From the NCBI GenBank assembly GCA_023264755.1, contig JAHFVB010000021.1, positions 1 through 19,310 on the forward strand: 19,310 bases of DNA. The letters are read 5' to 3'. The position numbers were made by a program, and so were the translations under genes. Below the pieces are notes generated by a model that was not told where the DNA came from, did not search any database, and saw nothing but the letters and a program-made list of their open reading frames with translations. Within the stretch, counting starts at the first letter, position 1, and each line of letters opens with the position of its first letter. Of the stretch, positions 6,890 through 14,402 are shown piece by piece. The stretch comes from Mycobacterium sp. GTDB lineage: Bacteria; Actinomycetota; Actinomycetes; Mycobacteriales; Mycobacteriaceae.

Positions 6890-7347
6890 GGCGAGGAATC
6901 GAGTTGGCCTACGAGTGCGAGCAGTTCGCCGCGTCCGATTTGGGTGACCAGACTGGCCGAGTCGAAGTAGATCCGTTCGTTCACCACCCGGTCGCCGGCG
7001 AACCGGAACACCGCGATGACCGGCACCCGGAAGGCCTTGCCGGTCGGCGGCAAACCGTAGAACTCGCCGAGATTGGTGCCCAACAAGTCGAATTCGACGA
7101 TCACCGAGTCGTCGGTGACGTGAAACCGCGAATTGTCGTGGCGCTGATCGGGGAACGCCGTACGGGTAGTGCGGTAGTAGTTCATCACCTCGTCGTCACC
7201 GTCGTAAACCTGACCGGTCGCCATGATCTCGTAGCGGGGATGGCCGTCGAACGTCGCGAGCGTGCGGTCGAACTCATGGGTGACCTCGGTGTCCATGTGT
7301 TCCTTGATGACGGCCAGGCGGCGTTCCCGGAGGGTTTCATCGATCAT
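6886..7347 (-). CDS. SnoaL/NTF2-like protein (polyketide cyclase-type fold)
   Basis: A 153-residue protein of the SnoaL-like ester cyclase/NTF2-like superfamily. It has an N-terminal helical pair followed by the cone-shaped barrel, with segments such as ATGQVYDGDDEVMNYYRTTR, FPDQRHD, G-x-F-Y-G-L-P-P-T-G-K-A-F-R-V-P and F-R-F-x-G-D-R-V-V-N-E-R-I-Y-F-D. Members include polyketide cyclases, dehydratases and isomerases, and many of unknown role. The GLPPTGKAFRVP stretch is typical of the SnoaL-like carbonyl-cyclase set. The start is ATG at 7345-7347 with GAGGAG 5 nt upstream. It is the first gene of the four-gene operon. Its promoter region holds the palindrome at 7365-7390, so it is probably the gene most directly controlled by the TetR regulator encoded next. 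The substrate cannot be told from the sequence. Confidence 0.87.
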   Translation of the reverse strand: MIDETLRERRLAVIKEHMDTEVTHEFDRTLATFDGHPRYEIMATGQVYDGDDEVMNYYRTTRTAFPDQRHDNSRFHVTDDSVIVEFDLLGTNLGEFYGLPPTGKAFRVPVIAVFRFAGDRVVNERIYFDSASLVTQIGRGELLALVGQLDSSP

Positions 7348-7364
7348 CTCGGCTCCTCGCTCTT

Positions 7365-7390
7365 ACTAACTGGTTGGCCAACAAGTTAGT
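7365..7390. promoter_or_regulatory. 26-bp palindromic operator, probable TetR binding site
   Basis: The left arm ACTAACTGGTTGG (7365-7377) and right arm CCAACAAGTTAGT (7378-7390) pair at 12 of 13 positions, with the one mismatch at 7372/7383. The centre is GG|CC. Each arm also contains a near-palindromic AACNNGTT core (7368-7375 and 7380-7387), centres 12 bp apart, so it could hold two repressor dimers. It ends 18 bases before the ATG of the SnoaL-like gene and lies upstream of its Shine-Dalgarno sequence, as expected for an operator overlapping a promoter. The regulator encoded in the operon is the natural partner; that pairing is inference. Confidence 0.75.
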
Positions 7391-7479
7391 TGCGTAGTGG
7401 CCGGTCGTCAACGGTCCAGTCCCTGGCGGTGTCGACGGCGGACAGTCGATCCAGGTCTCGCGGGCGCGTTCACCGGCCC

Positions 7480-8474
7480 GCCGCCGTCGGGGCCGGCAGC
7501 GTGGCCCTGACCCGAGCGCAGGGGGCGTCGACCGCAGCCGCGCGGACTGGAACCGATCGCGGCGGCGCGCCTCGAGTGAGCGGCCTGCACCTGCAGTTCG
7601 GCGCCGATGCGGCGACCGAAGTCATCGCGTCGTGGCACACGCCGGAGGCGATCGGCAACCCGCGCGTGCTGCTGGGCACCCCCAGCGGCGGATTTGGCCT
7701 GACGATCCAAGCGGAACCCCGAACCTACCGGGATGCGAAGTCGGGCAGCGAGATTCGAATCAATCACGCGCGGCTCACGGGACTCTCGCCCGATACGGAC
7801 TACGTCTACGCGGCCATCCACGACGGTGCGGCACCCGAGCTGGGGACCTTCCGCACGGCGCCCCGGGGTCGGGCGGCGTTCACCTTCACCAGCTTCGGCG
7901 ACCAGTCGACGCCGACGTTGAGCACGCCACAGGGGCCGACGTCGTTCGTCAACGATCATCGCGGGTCCCGGCCGCGGGCGACGTGACCACGGGCATCGAG
8001 CGCATCGCGCCGCTGTTCAATCTGGTCAACGGCGACCTCTGTTACGCCAACCTGGCCGCCGACCGGATTCGGGCGTGGTCGGACTGGTTCGACGACAACA
8101 GCCGCTCGGCGCGCCTCGACAACGACGACATCTGCTACCAAGACGCCGACAACTCGTACGTGCGCGGCTGTTCGGGGGGCGCGCAGCGCCCCTTCCTCGA
8201 GGCGGAACTTGCTGCGGCCCAAGCGAACACCGACATCGACTGGATAGTGGTCTGCATGCACCAGACTGCCATCTCCACCGCCGACGCCAACAGTGCCGAC
8301 CTCGCGATTCGCGAGCAGTGGCTGCCGCTGTTCGACCGTTACGGCGTCGACCTGGTGCGCTGTGGGCACGAGCATCACTACGAACGCTCACATCCGATCA
8401 GGGGAGCTCAGCCGACCGACGGCGGACTCGAACCGGTCGACCGGTTCACGTTGGTCAAGCCACGACGCGACTAG
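7480..8474 (+). pseudogene. decayed purple-acid-phosphatase-like metallophosphoesterase (Rv2577-like)
   Basis: Two frames together read as a metallophosphoesterase resembling the recalled M. tuberculosis Rv2577. In the first frame, VSGLHLQFGADAATEV (from 7576) opens the N-terminal fibronectin-like domain, and the frame continues to FTFTSFGDQST and then NDHRGS. The match then moves to the next frame at about 7966-7969, where restoring one C to the CCC run would give GSPAAGDVT. The second frame holds NGDLCYAN, VVCMHQTA and GHEHHYERSHP, all metal-site motifs. Between WFDDNSRSAR and LDNDDICYQD (near 8118) about 60 residues are missing, including the GNHE metal-binding motif. A second gap lies between SHPIRGA and the C-terminal DRFTLVKP. 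The 5' end has no clear start, ribosome site or intact Tat signal, although the frame is open from TTG 7390. The product would be inactive. The stop is 8 nt from the convergent DUF1990 stop. Confidence 0.85.
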
Positions 8475-8482
8475 TGCCGGCC

Positions 8483-8980
8483 TCAGACCGCCCTGACGTA
8501 CCGCTTGCTGACGACGCACTGCACCAGGGCCGTCAACGGGCCGGCCGCCTTGCTCCACCACGTTCCGTGACGGGAGAAGGCGGTCACCTCCGCCGTCACC
8601 GCCGCACTGGTCGGGTCGTATCGAACCGCGAACAATTCCTCACCCGTTTCGGCATGCCCCGGCAGCGTGCCGTAGGCGAACCCGCGGTGGTTCGGTTCGT
8701 CGACGACGTACACCACGCGACACGGCGCCCGCACGGGACCGAGCCGAACGATGACCTCGGAGCCCACTTCGGCGAGCTCCGTGGTCGCCTCGACCCGCGC
8801 CCCGGCTCCCCGCAACATGCCCCAGCGCAGCACCGCATCGGCAGCCTCGTCGAACCGTTCGCGCCCATGACCGATCACCGCGGACTCGCGCACATGGTGG
8901 TACCCGGGCGGCAGGACCCCCGCGGTGGCCCCGATCTCGGGGTAGGTCAAGGGCAGGGCAGCCAACTCGCTTAGCTTCAC
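8483..8980 (-). CDS. DUF1990 (UPF0548) family protein
   Basis: A 165-residue protein matching the DUF1990 family over its full length. It opens with L-T-Y-P-E-I-G-A-T, then P-P-G-Y-H-H-V-R and the central L-G-P-V-R-A-P-C-R-V-V-Y-V-V-D-E-P. The characteristic G-F-A-Y-G-T-L-P-G-H-x-E-x-G-E-E segment and F-S-R-H-G-T-W-W-S-K near the C-terminus follow. The fold is predicted to be a small START/SRPBCC-like barrel, and no biochemical role is known to me. There is no signal peptide. The start is GTG at 8980 with no strong Shine-Dalgarno sequence. Its 5' end faces the aldo/keto reductase across 38 bases, so the two promoters must overlap. Its 3' end abuts the phosphoesterase pseudogene. Confidence 0.9.
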   Translation of the reverse strand: MKLSELAALPLTYPEIGATAGVLPPGYHHVRESAVIGHGRERFDEAADAVLRWGMLRGAGARVEATTELAEVGSEVIVRLGPVRAPCRVVYVVDEPNHRGFAYGTLPGHAETGEELFAVRYDPTSAAVTAEVTAFSRHGTWWSKAAGPLTALVQCVVSKRYVRAV

Positions 8981-8983
8981 CGG

Positions 8984-9011
8984 TTCACCATCGCATCATC
9001 GGGGGTACGTT
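8984..9011 (+). promoter_or_regulatory. promoter giving a probable leaderless aldo/keto reductase mRNA
   Basis: A -10 element TACGTT (TANNNT type, 9006-9011) is followed by exactly 7 bases and then the GTG at 9019. That spacing places the transcription start at or next to the start codon. TTCACC at 8984-8989 is a plausible -35 with a 16-bp spacer, matching TTGACA at 4 of 6 positions. There is no ribosome binding site before the GTG. Leaderless mRNAs are common in mycobacteria. Confidence 0.55.
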
Positions 9012-9018
9012 CGATCGG

Positions 9019-9891
9019 GTGAGTACGCCATCAAATTCACCGGAATCGGGATCGTTCTCCATCGGCGGCGAGCTGCCCGTGAACCGGTTGGGCTTCGGGG
9101 CCATGCGCATCACCGGTAAGGGCGTCTGGGGCCCACCCGCCGATCACGACGAATGCATCCGGGTGCTGCGCCGCGCCGTCGAACTCGGAGTCAACTTCAT
9201 CGACACCGCCGACTCGTACGGACCGTACGTCTCGGAGGAACTGATCCGCGAGGCGTTGCACCCCTATCCGGACGACGTGGTCGTCGCCACGAAGGCGGGT
9301 CTGGTGCGGACCGGCCCAGACGAGTGGTCGCCGCTCGGCTACCCGCCCTACCTTCGCCAGGAATGCGAGATGAGCCTGCGGCGACTCGGCACCGACTGCA
9401 TCGACCTCTATCAACTACATCGCATCGACGCCAAGTTCCCGCTCGAGGACCAACTCGGCGAGCTCGTCGCGCTGCAACGGGAGGGCAAGATCCGCCACCT
9501 CGGGTTGTCCGAGGTGACCGTCGACCAACTGGCCGCCGCCCAGCAGCACGCGACCATCGCATCGGTGCAGAACATGTACAACCTCACCGTTCGCACGTCC
9601 GAGGCACTGCTGGACAAGGTCACCGAGGAGAGCATCGCCTTCATCCCGTGGTTCCCGCTGGCCTCGGGTCCGTTGGCCGCCGCCGACGGACCGCTGCAGC
9701 GCATCGCCGCCGAGCATCACGCCACCCCTTCCCAGCTGGCGCTGGCGTGGCTGCTCAAGCGTTCACCGGTGGTGTTGCCGATCCCCGGCACGTCGAGCGT
9801 GGCCCATCTGGAGGAGAACGTCGCGGCAGCGACCATCACCTTGTCCGACGAGGAATTCGACACGTTGAGCAAAGCCGGTGCGGGCGGCTGA
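9019..9891 (+). CDS. aldo/keto reductase
   Basis: A 290-residue cytosolic (beta/alpha)8-barrel NADPH-dependent oxidoreductase. The catalytic tetrad is visible: Asp62 and Tyr67 in NFIDTADSYG, Lys92 in VVATKAG and His134 in LYQLHRID. The C-terminal cofactor-phosphate segment PIPGTSSVAHLEENVAA is present and the length is normal for the family. It would reduce aldehydes or ketones with NADPH; the physiological substrate is unknown. The predicted start is GTG at 9019, probably on a leaderless transcript, because a TANNNT -10 box lies 7 nt upstream and no ribosome site is seen. The gene diverges from the DUF1990 gene and is followed after 25 nt by a thioesterase gene that appears to have its own promoter. 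Confidence 0.93.
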   Translation: MSTPSNSPESGSFSIGGELPVNRLGFGAMRITGKGVWGPPADHDECIRVLRRAVELGVNFIDTADSYGPYVSEELIREALHPYPDDVVVATKAGLVRTGPDEWSPLGYPPYLRQECEMSLRRLGTDCIDLYQLHRIDAKFPLEDQLGELVALQREGKIRHLGLSEVTVDQLAAAQQHATIASVQNMYNLTVRTSEALLDKVTEESIAFIPWFPLASGPLAAADGPLQRIAAEHHATPSQLALAWLLKRSPVVLPIPGTSSVAHLEENVAAATITLSDEEFDTLSKAGAGG

Positions 9892-9903
9892 GGCGCCGGG
9901 CCA

Positions 9904-9909
9904 TACCGT
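9904..9909 (+). promoter_or_regulatory. -10 element of a probable leaderless thioesterase mRNA
   Basis: TACCGT (TANNNT) lies 7 bases before the GTG at 9917, the same spacing as in front of the aldo/keto reductase. There is no Shine-Dalgarno sequence between them and no convincing -35. This favours GTG 9917 over an upstream in-frame start at 9878. Confidence 0.5.
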
Positions 9910-9916
9910 GTTTGGC

Positions 9917-10567
9917 GTGGCAGCCGAACAGCAGCACGAACCGCCCTCCGACGCTTCGCTCGTCCAGGACGGTGGGGGCTTCAACCCGCCGACCCCCACG
10001 AAGCGCGGCGGCCCCGACTACGGGCGCTTCGTCGAGGCCGTCCGCACGTTGCAGGACCTGACGCGCGGGGCGGACGCCCCCGACGACGTCGTCACCAAGG
10101 CCGCCGAACTCGTCGAGTCCGCGAACGCGCTGCTCGCCCCGTTCGAGACCGACGAGTGGCACGCCCCCTCGGGCCGACGGTTCGACCTGCCCAACCGCGG
10201 CAGCATCCTGTCGGTCCCGGTGGAACTGACCATCACCGAGGACGGCCGCGTCCGCGGTACCGCATTGTTTCGCCGCTTCCATCTCGGACGCAACGGCGCC
10301 GTGCACGGCGGCTCGCTGGCCCACCTGTTCGACTCCCTGCTGGGCTTCACGGCGTTCAAGCTCAGCGGCAGCCAGAAACAGCGCACCGCCTACCTGCACG
10401 TCGACTACAAGCGGATCGCGCCCATCGAGAAGCCGCTGCAGGTCGAGGCGGGCATCGACCGCATCGAAGGCCGCAAGATCTTCGTCGCGGGCCGCCTGTT
10501 CGACGGCGAGCACGAACTATGCGAGGCGAAGGCCCTGTTCGTCATGCTGAAGCCCGGACAGCCGTGA
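9917..10567 (+). CDS. PaaI-type hotdog-fold thioesterase
   Basis: A 216-residue protein with a poorly conserved, Pro-rich N-terminal ~80 residues followed by a single hotdog domain (about 85-212). The domain signature is [20 protein letters not shown] at 124-143: the HGG turn at 130-132 and Asp139 on the central helix are the positions used for thioester hydrolysis in PaaI/4HBT-like enzymes. It probably hydrolyses an acyl-CoA, releasing CoA in the cytosol; the acyl chain is unknown. The GTG at 9917 is chosen because a -10 box fits a leaderless start and the extra residues from 9878 lie in the promoter. Its stop overlaps the next gene's start (GTGA, 10564-10567), so it is coupled to the PGPGW membrane protein. 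Confidence 0.88.
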   Translation: MAAEQQHEPPSDASLVQDGGGFNPPTPTKRGGPDYGRFVEAVRTLQDLTRGADAPDDVVTKAAELVESANALLAPFETDEWHAPSGRRFDLPNRGSILSVPVELTITEDGRVRGTALFRRFHLGRNGAVHGGSLAHLFDSLLGFTAFKLSGSQKQRTAYLHVDYKRIAPIEKPLQVEAGIDRIEGRKIFVAGRLFDGEHELCEAKALFVMLKPGQP

Positions 10568-10995
10568 CCAAGCAGGGCCGGCTGGCTCACCTGAAGCGGC
10601 GCTGGGCGCGGTGGCGGGACGCGCTGCGCGACCGGCCGGCTGCCGACCTGACCTACCGCGTCGTCGTCGGGGTGGTCGGGCTGGCGGTGCTGACCGTCGG
10701 CATCATCGCCATTCCGTACCCAGGGCCGGGCTGGGCGATCGTGTTCGTCGGACTGGCCCTGCTGGCCACCGAGTTCGATTGGGCGCACCGCCTGCTGACC
10801 TACACCCGCAAGCGATACGACCGCGCGATGGACTGGTTCAAGGCGCAGGGCTGGGGGATACAGGCGCTGGGCTTCGTGGTGACCGCGGCAGTCGTGGTCG
10901 GCACGCTGTGGCTGCTCGGTGGAGTCTCGTGGGCGGCCAGCCTCGCCGACGTCGAACGGCCATGGCTCAACAGCCCCGTCGGCATAGGGTCCTAG
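10564..10995 (+). CDS. PGPGW-family (TIGR02611-like) transmembrane protein
   Basis: A 143-residue integral membrane protein. After a basic, cytosolic-looking N-terminus there are hydrophobic segments at about 31-50, 54-70 and 100-120. The family hallmark P-Y-P-G-P-G-W is at 51-57 between the first two, followed by [10 protein letters not shown] charged stretch ([13 protein letters not shown]) links to the last helix. The function of the PGPGW family is unknown to me. The GTG start overlaps the thioesterase stop (GTGA), so the two are co-translated. The next gene, thrS, begins 71 nt after its stop with its own ribosome binding site and possibly its own promoter. Confidence 0.88.
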   Translation: MTKQGRLAHLKRRWARWRDALRDRPAADLTYRVVVGVVGLAVLTVGIIAIPYPGPGWAIVFVGLALLATEFDWAHRLLTYTRKRYDRAMDWFKAQGWGIQALGFVVTAAVVVGTLWLLGGVSWAASLADVERPWLNSPVGIGS

Positions 10996-11008
10996 CCACC
11001 CTCACCGA

Positions 11009-11014
11009 TAGCAT
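11009..11014 (+). promoter_or_regulatory. candidate -10 box for thrS
   Basis: TAGCAT fits TANNNT and would start transcription near 11021, leaving a leader of about 46 nt that contains the hairpin at 11030-11044. No clear -35 is seen, so this is tentative. Confidence 0.3.
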
Positions 11015-11029
11015 GGTCGCGACCCGACC

Positions 11030-11044
11030 GTCCGCTGTGCGGAC
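11030..11044 (+). promoter_or_regulatory. hairpin in the thrS leader
   Basis: GTCCGC (11030-11035), loop TGT, and GCGGAC (11039-11044) form a perfect 6-bp GC-rich stem. It lies about 9 nt upstream of the AGGAG ribosome site and 22 nt before the start codon. It could influence translation of thrS or reflect leader folding; no T-box-like elements are seen. Confidence 0.4.
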
Positions 11045-11066
11045 CCCACGACCAGGAGACCCACCG

Positions 11067-13142
11067 ATGACCGCCGTCGCCAGCACCGCTCCAGCAGTCC
11101 CGATCCGGGTCACTGCCGGAACCACCGCGGGCGCTGCCGTGCGCGACGCCGGGCTACCCGGCCGCGGGGCCCCGGACGCGATCGTCGTCGTACGGGACCC
11201 GGAAGGACGGTTGCGCGATCTGTCGTGGGTGCCCGAGGTCGACGTCGAGGTCACCCCCGTGGCCGCCGATACCGAGGACGGGCGCAGCGTCATCCGGCAC
11301 TCGGCCGCGCACGTGCTGGCCCAGGCGGTGCAGAACCTGTTCCCCGAGGCCAAGCTGGGCATCGGCCCGCCGATCACCGACGGCTTCTACTACGACTTCG
11401 ACGTGCCGCGGGCGTTCACCCCGGAAGACCTGACCGCGCTGGAGAAGCGCATGCGCCAGATCGTCAAGGACGGCCAACTGTTCGACCGGCGCGTCTACGA
11501 GTCGAAGGATCAGGCCAGGGAAGACCTCGCCGACGAACCCTTCAAGTTGGAACTGGTCGACGACAAGTCCGGCGACCCCGACGTCATGGAGGTCGGAGGT
11601 GACGAGCTGACCGCCTACGACAACCTCAATCCCCGGACCCGCGAACGCATTTGGGGCGACCTCTGCCGGGGCCCGCACATCCCGACCACCCGCTACATCC
11701 CGGCGTTCAAGCTGACCCGCAGCTCGGCCGCCTACTGGCGGGGCAACCAGGCCAACGCCAGCCTGCAGCGCATCTACGGCACCGCCTGGGAATCGCAGGA
11801 GGCGCTCGACCGCCGCCTCGAGCTGCTCGAGGAGGCCAAGCGCCGCGACCACCGCAAGCTCGGCGTGGAACTGGATCTGTTCAGCTTCCCCGACGAACTC
11901 GGCTCCGGGCTGCCCGTCTTCCACCCCAAGGGCGGCATCATCCGCCGCGAACTCGAGGACTACTCGCGCCGCAAGCACGAACAGGCGGGCTACGAGTTCG
12001 TCAACACCCCGCACATCACCAAGGAGCAGCTGTACATCACGTCGGGCCACCTCGAGTGGTACGCCGACGGCATGTTCCCGCCGATGCACATCGACGCCGA
12101 GTACGACGCCGACGGCACCGTGCGCAAGCCCGGCCAGAACTACTACCTCAAGCCCATGAACTGCCCGATGCACCACCTGATCTACCGGTCGCGGGGGCGT
12201 TCCTATCGCGAACTTCCGTTGCGGCTCTTCGAGTTCGGTTCGGTGTACCGCTACGAGAAGTCCGGTGTCGTGCACGGGCTGACCCGGGTGCGGGGCATGA
12301 CCCAGGACGACGCGCACATCTATACCACCCGCGAGCAGATGCGCGACGAACTGACCTCGTTGCTGCGCTTCGTGCTCGACCTGCTCGCCGACTACGGCCT
12401 CGACGACTACTACCTGGAGCTGTCCACCAAGGACCCCGAGAAGTACGTCGGATCCGACGACGTGTGGGAAGAGGCCACCGACACGCTGCGCGAGGTGGCC
12501 GAGGCGTCCGGGTTGGACCTGGTGCCCGACCCCGGTGGCGCGGCGTTCTACGGCCCGAAGATCTCGGTGCAGGTCAAGGACGCGCTGGGCCGTACCTGGC
12601 AGATGTCGACCATCCAGCTGGACTTCAACATGCCCGAACGCTTCGAGCTGGAGTACACCGCGGCCGACGGTAGCCGGCAGCGCCCGGTGATGATCCACCG
12701 CGCCCTGTTCGGGTCGATCGAACGGTTCTTCGGGGTGCTCACCGAGCACTACGCGGGCGCGTTCCCGGCCTGGCTGGCGCCGGTGCAGGTGGTCGGCATC
12801 CCGGTAGCCGATGCCTTCGTGCCGTACCTGGAAGACGTTGCGGCCCAACTCAAGGCGCGGGGGATCCGGGTCGACGTGGACGCCAGCGACGATCGGATGG
12901 CAAAGAAGATCGTCAACCAGACCAACCAGAAGGTGCCGTTCATGTTGCTCGCGGGGGAGCGGGACGTGGAAGCCGGTGCGGTCAGCTTCCGGTTCGGCGA
13001 CCGCACGCAGATCAACGGCGTACCCCGCGACGTTGCGGTCGAGGCCATCGTGGACTGGGTCGCGCGCCGTGAAAATGCCATTCCCACTGCGGAACTCGTC
13101 GAGGCCGGCGCTGCATTGAGCGCTCGCGGGAAGAGCGGTTAG
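11067..13142 (+). CDS. thrS: threonine--tRNA ligase
   Basis: A 691-residue class II aminoacyl-tRNA synthetase that charges tRNA-Thr. The N-terminal ~70 residues are TGS-like. The editing domain follows, with H78-x3-H82 (HSAAH) and C200-x3-H204 (CRGPH), which removes mischarged Ser. The catalytic core has the zinc Cys in PMNCPMHH, motif 2 around [23 protein letters not shown], and motif 3 in [17 protein letters not shown]. The C-terminal anticodon-binding domain starts at about [14 protein letters not shown]. Length and sequence match mycobacterial ThrRS. ATG 11067 is chosen because AGGAG at 11054-11058 is 8 nt upstream; the frame is open further upstream, but that part lies in the preceding gene and its leader. 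The Ap4A phosphorylase gene starts 7 nt after the stop. ThrRS is known to form Ap4A as a side product, so the neighbour may clear it. Confidence 0.97.
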   Translation: MTAVASTAPAVPIRVTAGTTAGAAVRDAGLPGRGAPDAIVVVRDPEGRLRDLSWVPEVDVEVTPVAADTEDGRSVIRHSAAHVLAQAVQNLFPEAKLGIGPPITDGFYYDFDVPRAFTPEDLTALEKRMRQIVKDGQLFDRRVYESKDQAREDLADEPFKLELVDDKSGDPDVMEVGGDELTAYDNLNPRTRERIWGDLCRGPHIPTTRYIPAFKLTRSSAAYWRGNQANASLQRIYGTAWESQEALDRRLELLEEAKRRDHRKLGVELDLFSFPDELGSGLPVFHPKGGIIRRELEDYSRRKHEQAGYEFVNTPHITKEQLYITSGHLEWYADGMFPPMHIDAEYDADGTVRKPGQNYYLKPMNCPMHHLIYRSRGRSYRELPLRLFEFGSVYRYEKSGVVHGLTRVRGMTQDDAHIYTTREQMRDELTSLLRFVLDLLADYGLDDYYLELSTKDPEKYVGSDDVWEEATDTLREVAEASGLDLVPDPGGAAFYGPKISVQVKDALGRTWQMSTIQLDFNMPERFELEYTAADGSRQRPVMIHRALFGSIERFFGVLTEHYAGAFPAWLAPVQVVGIPVADAFVPYLEDVAAQLKARGIRVDVDASDDRMAKKIVNQTNQKVPFMLLAGERDVEAGAVSFRFGDRTQINGVPRDVAVEAIVDWVARRENAIPTAELVEAGAALSARGKSG

Positions 13143-13149
13143 TGCCGTC

Positions 13150-13707
13150 GTGACCGAGCAGGATGACCAGACGATCGTCGATCACGGAGTTGGGGACCAA
13201 GACCACCTCCAGCGGCTATGGACGCCGCATCGGATGAACTACATCGCCGGGGCTCCGATGAAGGGCGGCTCGGCCGCCTCGAGCGAACCGTTCACCGACA
13301 TCCCCCACATGTCCGACGAGGACGGTCTGGTGGTCGCCCGCGGCGAGCTCGTCTACGCGGTGCTCAATCTCTACCCCTACAACCCCGGCCACCTGATGGT
13401 CGTGCCCTACCGCCGGGTGGCCGAACTCGAGGACCTCACCGAAGCCGAGAGCGCGGAACTGATGGCGTTCGCGCAGAAGGCGATTCGCGTCATGAAGGGG
13501 GTGTCCCGGCCGCACGGGTTCAACGTGGGGTTGAACCTGGGCAGCTCGGCCGGAGGCTCGCTCGCCGAACACCTGCACATGCACGTGGTCCCGCGCTGGG
13601 GTGGCGACGCCAACTTCATCACGATCATCGGCGGATCCAAGGTGATCCCTCAGCTGCTGCGCGACACCCGCGAACTGCTCGCCGCCGAATGGGCCAGGAC
13701 GCCATGA
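13150..13707 (+). CDS. HIT-family Ap4A phosphorylase (Rv2613c type)
   Basis: A 185-residue histidine-triad protein. The catalytic loop is H141-L-H143-M-H145-V-V, in which the middle His forms the nucleotidyl intermediate. It resembles the recalled M. tuberculosis Rv2613c almost throughout: LQRLWTPHRMNY, the YPYNPGHLMVVPYRRV block, and GGDANFITIIGGSKVIPQLLRDT. Rv2613c has been characterised as a diadenosine tetraphosphate phosphorylase that splits Ap4A with phosphate into ADP and ATP. The start is GTG at 13150, 7 nt beyond the thrS stop with no good ribosome site, so translation probably follows from thrS. Its stop overlaps the pgsA1 ATG (ATGA, 13704-13707). It is cytosolic. Confidence 0.93.
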   Translation: MTEQDDQTIVDHGVGDQDHLQRLWTPHRMNYIAGAPMKGGSAASSEPFTDIPHMSDEDGLVVARGELVYAVLNLYPYNPGHLMVVPYRRVAELEDLTEAESAELMAFAQKAIRVMKGVSRPHGFNVGLNLGSSAGGSLAEHLHMHVVPRWGGDANFITIIGGSKVIPQLLRDTRELLAAEWARTP

Positions 13708-14402
13708 GCGACGCCTATCTGTTGACCAGAGCGGCCTACGCGAAGCTGAGCCGCCCGCTCGCCAAGGCCGTCCTACGCCTGGGGCTGACCCCGGACAGCG
13801 TGACGATCCTGGGCACCGCCGGCACCGTCATCGCCGCGCTGACCCTGTTCCCGATCGGCCAACTGTGGTGGGGCGCCTTCGCAGTGTTCATCTTCGTGCT
13901 CGCCGACATGCTCGACGGGGCAATGGCGCGCGAGCGCGGATTCAGCACCCCCTTCGGCGGTGTGCTGGACGCGACCTGCGACCGGATCAGCGACGGCGCG
14001 GTGTTCTGCGGGCTCCTGTGGTGGGCGGCCTTCGGCATGCGCAGTACCGCGCTCGTCGTAGCCACGATGATCTGCCTGGTGACCTCGCAGGTGATCTCCT
14101 ACATCAAGGCCAGGGCGGAGGCCAACGGCCTCAAGGGGGACGGCGGCATCATCGAACGCCCCGAACGGCTCATCATCGTGCTGGTCGGGGCCGGCCTGTC
14201 CGGCGTGGGGTTCCTCCACGTGCCGTGGCTGGTGCACGTCGCGATGTGGCTGCTCGCCGCCGCCAGCATCGTAACCCTGGGCCAGCGGCTCCATGCGGTG
14301 CGGACCTCGCCAGGTGCCATGGATCCATTGGCCACCGATGCCACGCCGCCCACCGACGCCACGCCCCCCAGCGATGCGGCCGAGGAGCCGAGCGAGCAGT
14401 GA
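13704..14402 (+). CDS. pgsA1: phosphatidylinositol phosphate synthase (CDP-alcohol phosphotransferase)
   Basis: A 232-residue multispanning membrane enzyme. The CDP-alcohol phosphotransferase signature D-x2-D-G-x2-A-R-x8-G-x3-D-x3-D is complete, with Asp68, Asp71, Asp89 and Asp93 (DMLDGAMAR ... GGVLDATCD). It joins CDP-diacylglycerol and inositol-1-phosphate to give phosphatidylinositol phosphate, the precursor of PI and of all PIMs, LM and LAM. Hydrophobic helices cover about 30-50, 55-72, 97-125 and 150-190. The hydrophilic C-terminal tail (about 205-232) carries a short repeat rich in Ala, Thr, Pro and Asp. The ATG start overlaps the Ap4A phosphorylase stop, and its TGA shares bases with the GTG of patA. 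Position and family agree with Rv2612c. Confidence 0.95.
   Translation: MSDAYLLTRAAYAKLSRPLAKAVLRLGLTPDSVTILGTAGTVIAALTLFPIGQLWWGAFAVFIFVLADMLDGAMARERGFSTPFGGVLDATCDRISDGAVFCGLLWWAAFGMRSTALVVATMICLVTSQVISYIKARAEANGLKGDGGIIERPERLIIVLVGAGLSGVGFLHVPWLVHVAMWLLAAASIVTLGQRLHAVRTSPGAMDPLATDATPPTDATPPSDAAEEPSEQ
14337..14372 (+). repeat. 18-bp tandem repeat in the pgsA1 tail
   Basis: Two imperfect 18-bp units (14337-14354 and 14355-14372), with a partial third starting at 14373, encode D-A-T-P-P-T / D-A-T-P-P-S. They lie in the disordered C-terminal tail of PgsA1, outside the catalytic membrane core. Confidence 0.7.

Noticed and set aside
7365..7390. KstR-type (cholesterol regulon) box, suggested by the AACNNGTT cores
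   Set aside because: The flanking T and A three bases outside each AACNNGTT core are missing in both arms, so it does not match TNNAACNNGTTNNA. A local TetR operator explains the larger palindrome better.
11154..12848. 564-codon open frame on the minus strand opposite thrS
   Set aside because: It is entirely antisense to a well-conserved thrS, has low-complexity Val/Gly/Arg-rich composition and no recognisable motif. It is a by-product of high GC at third positions.
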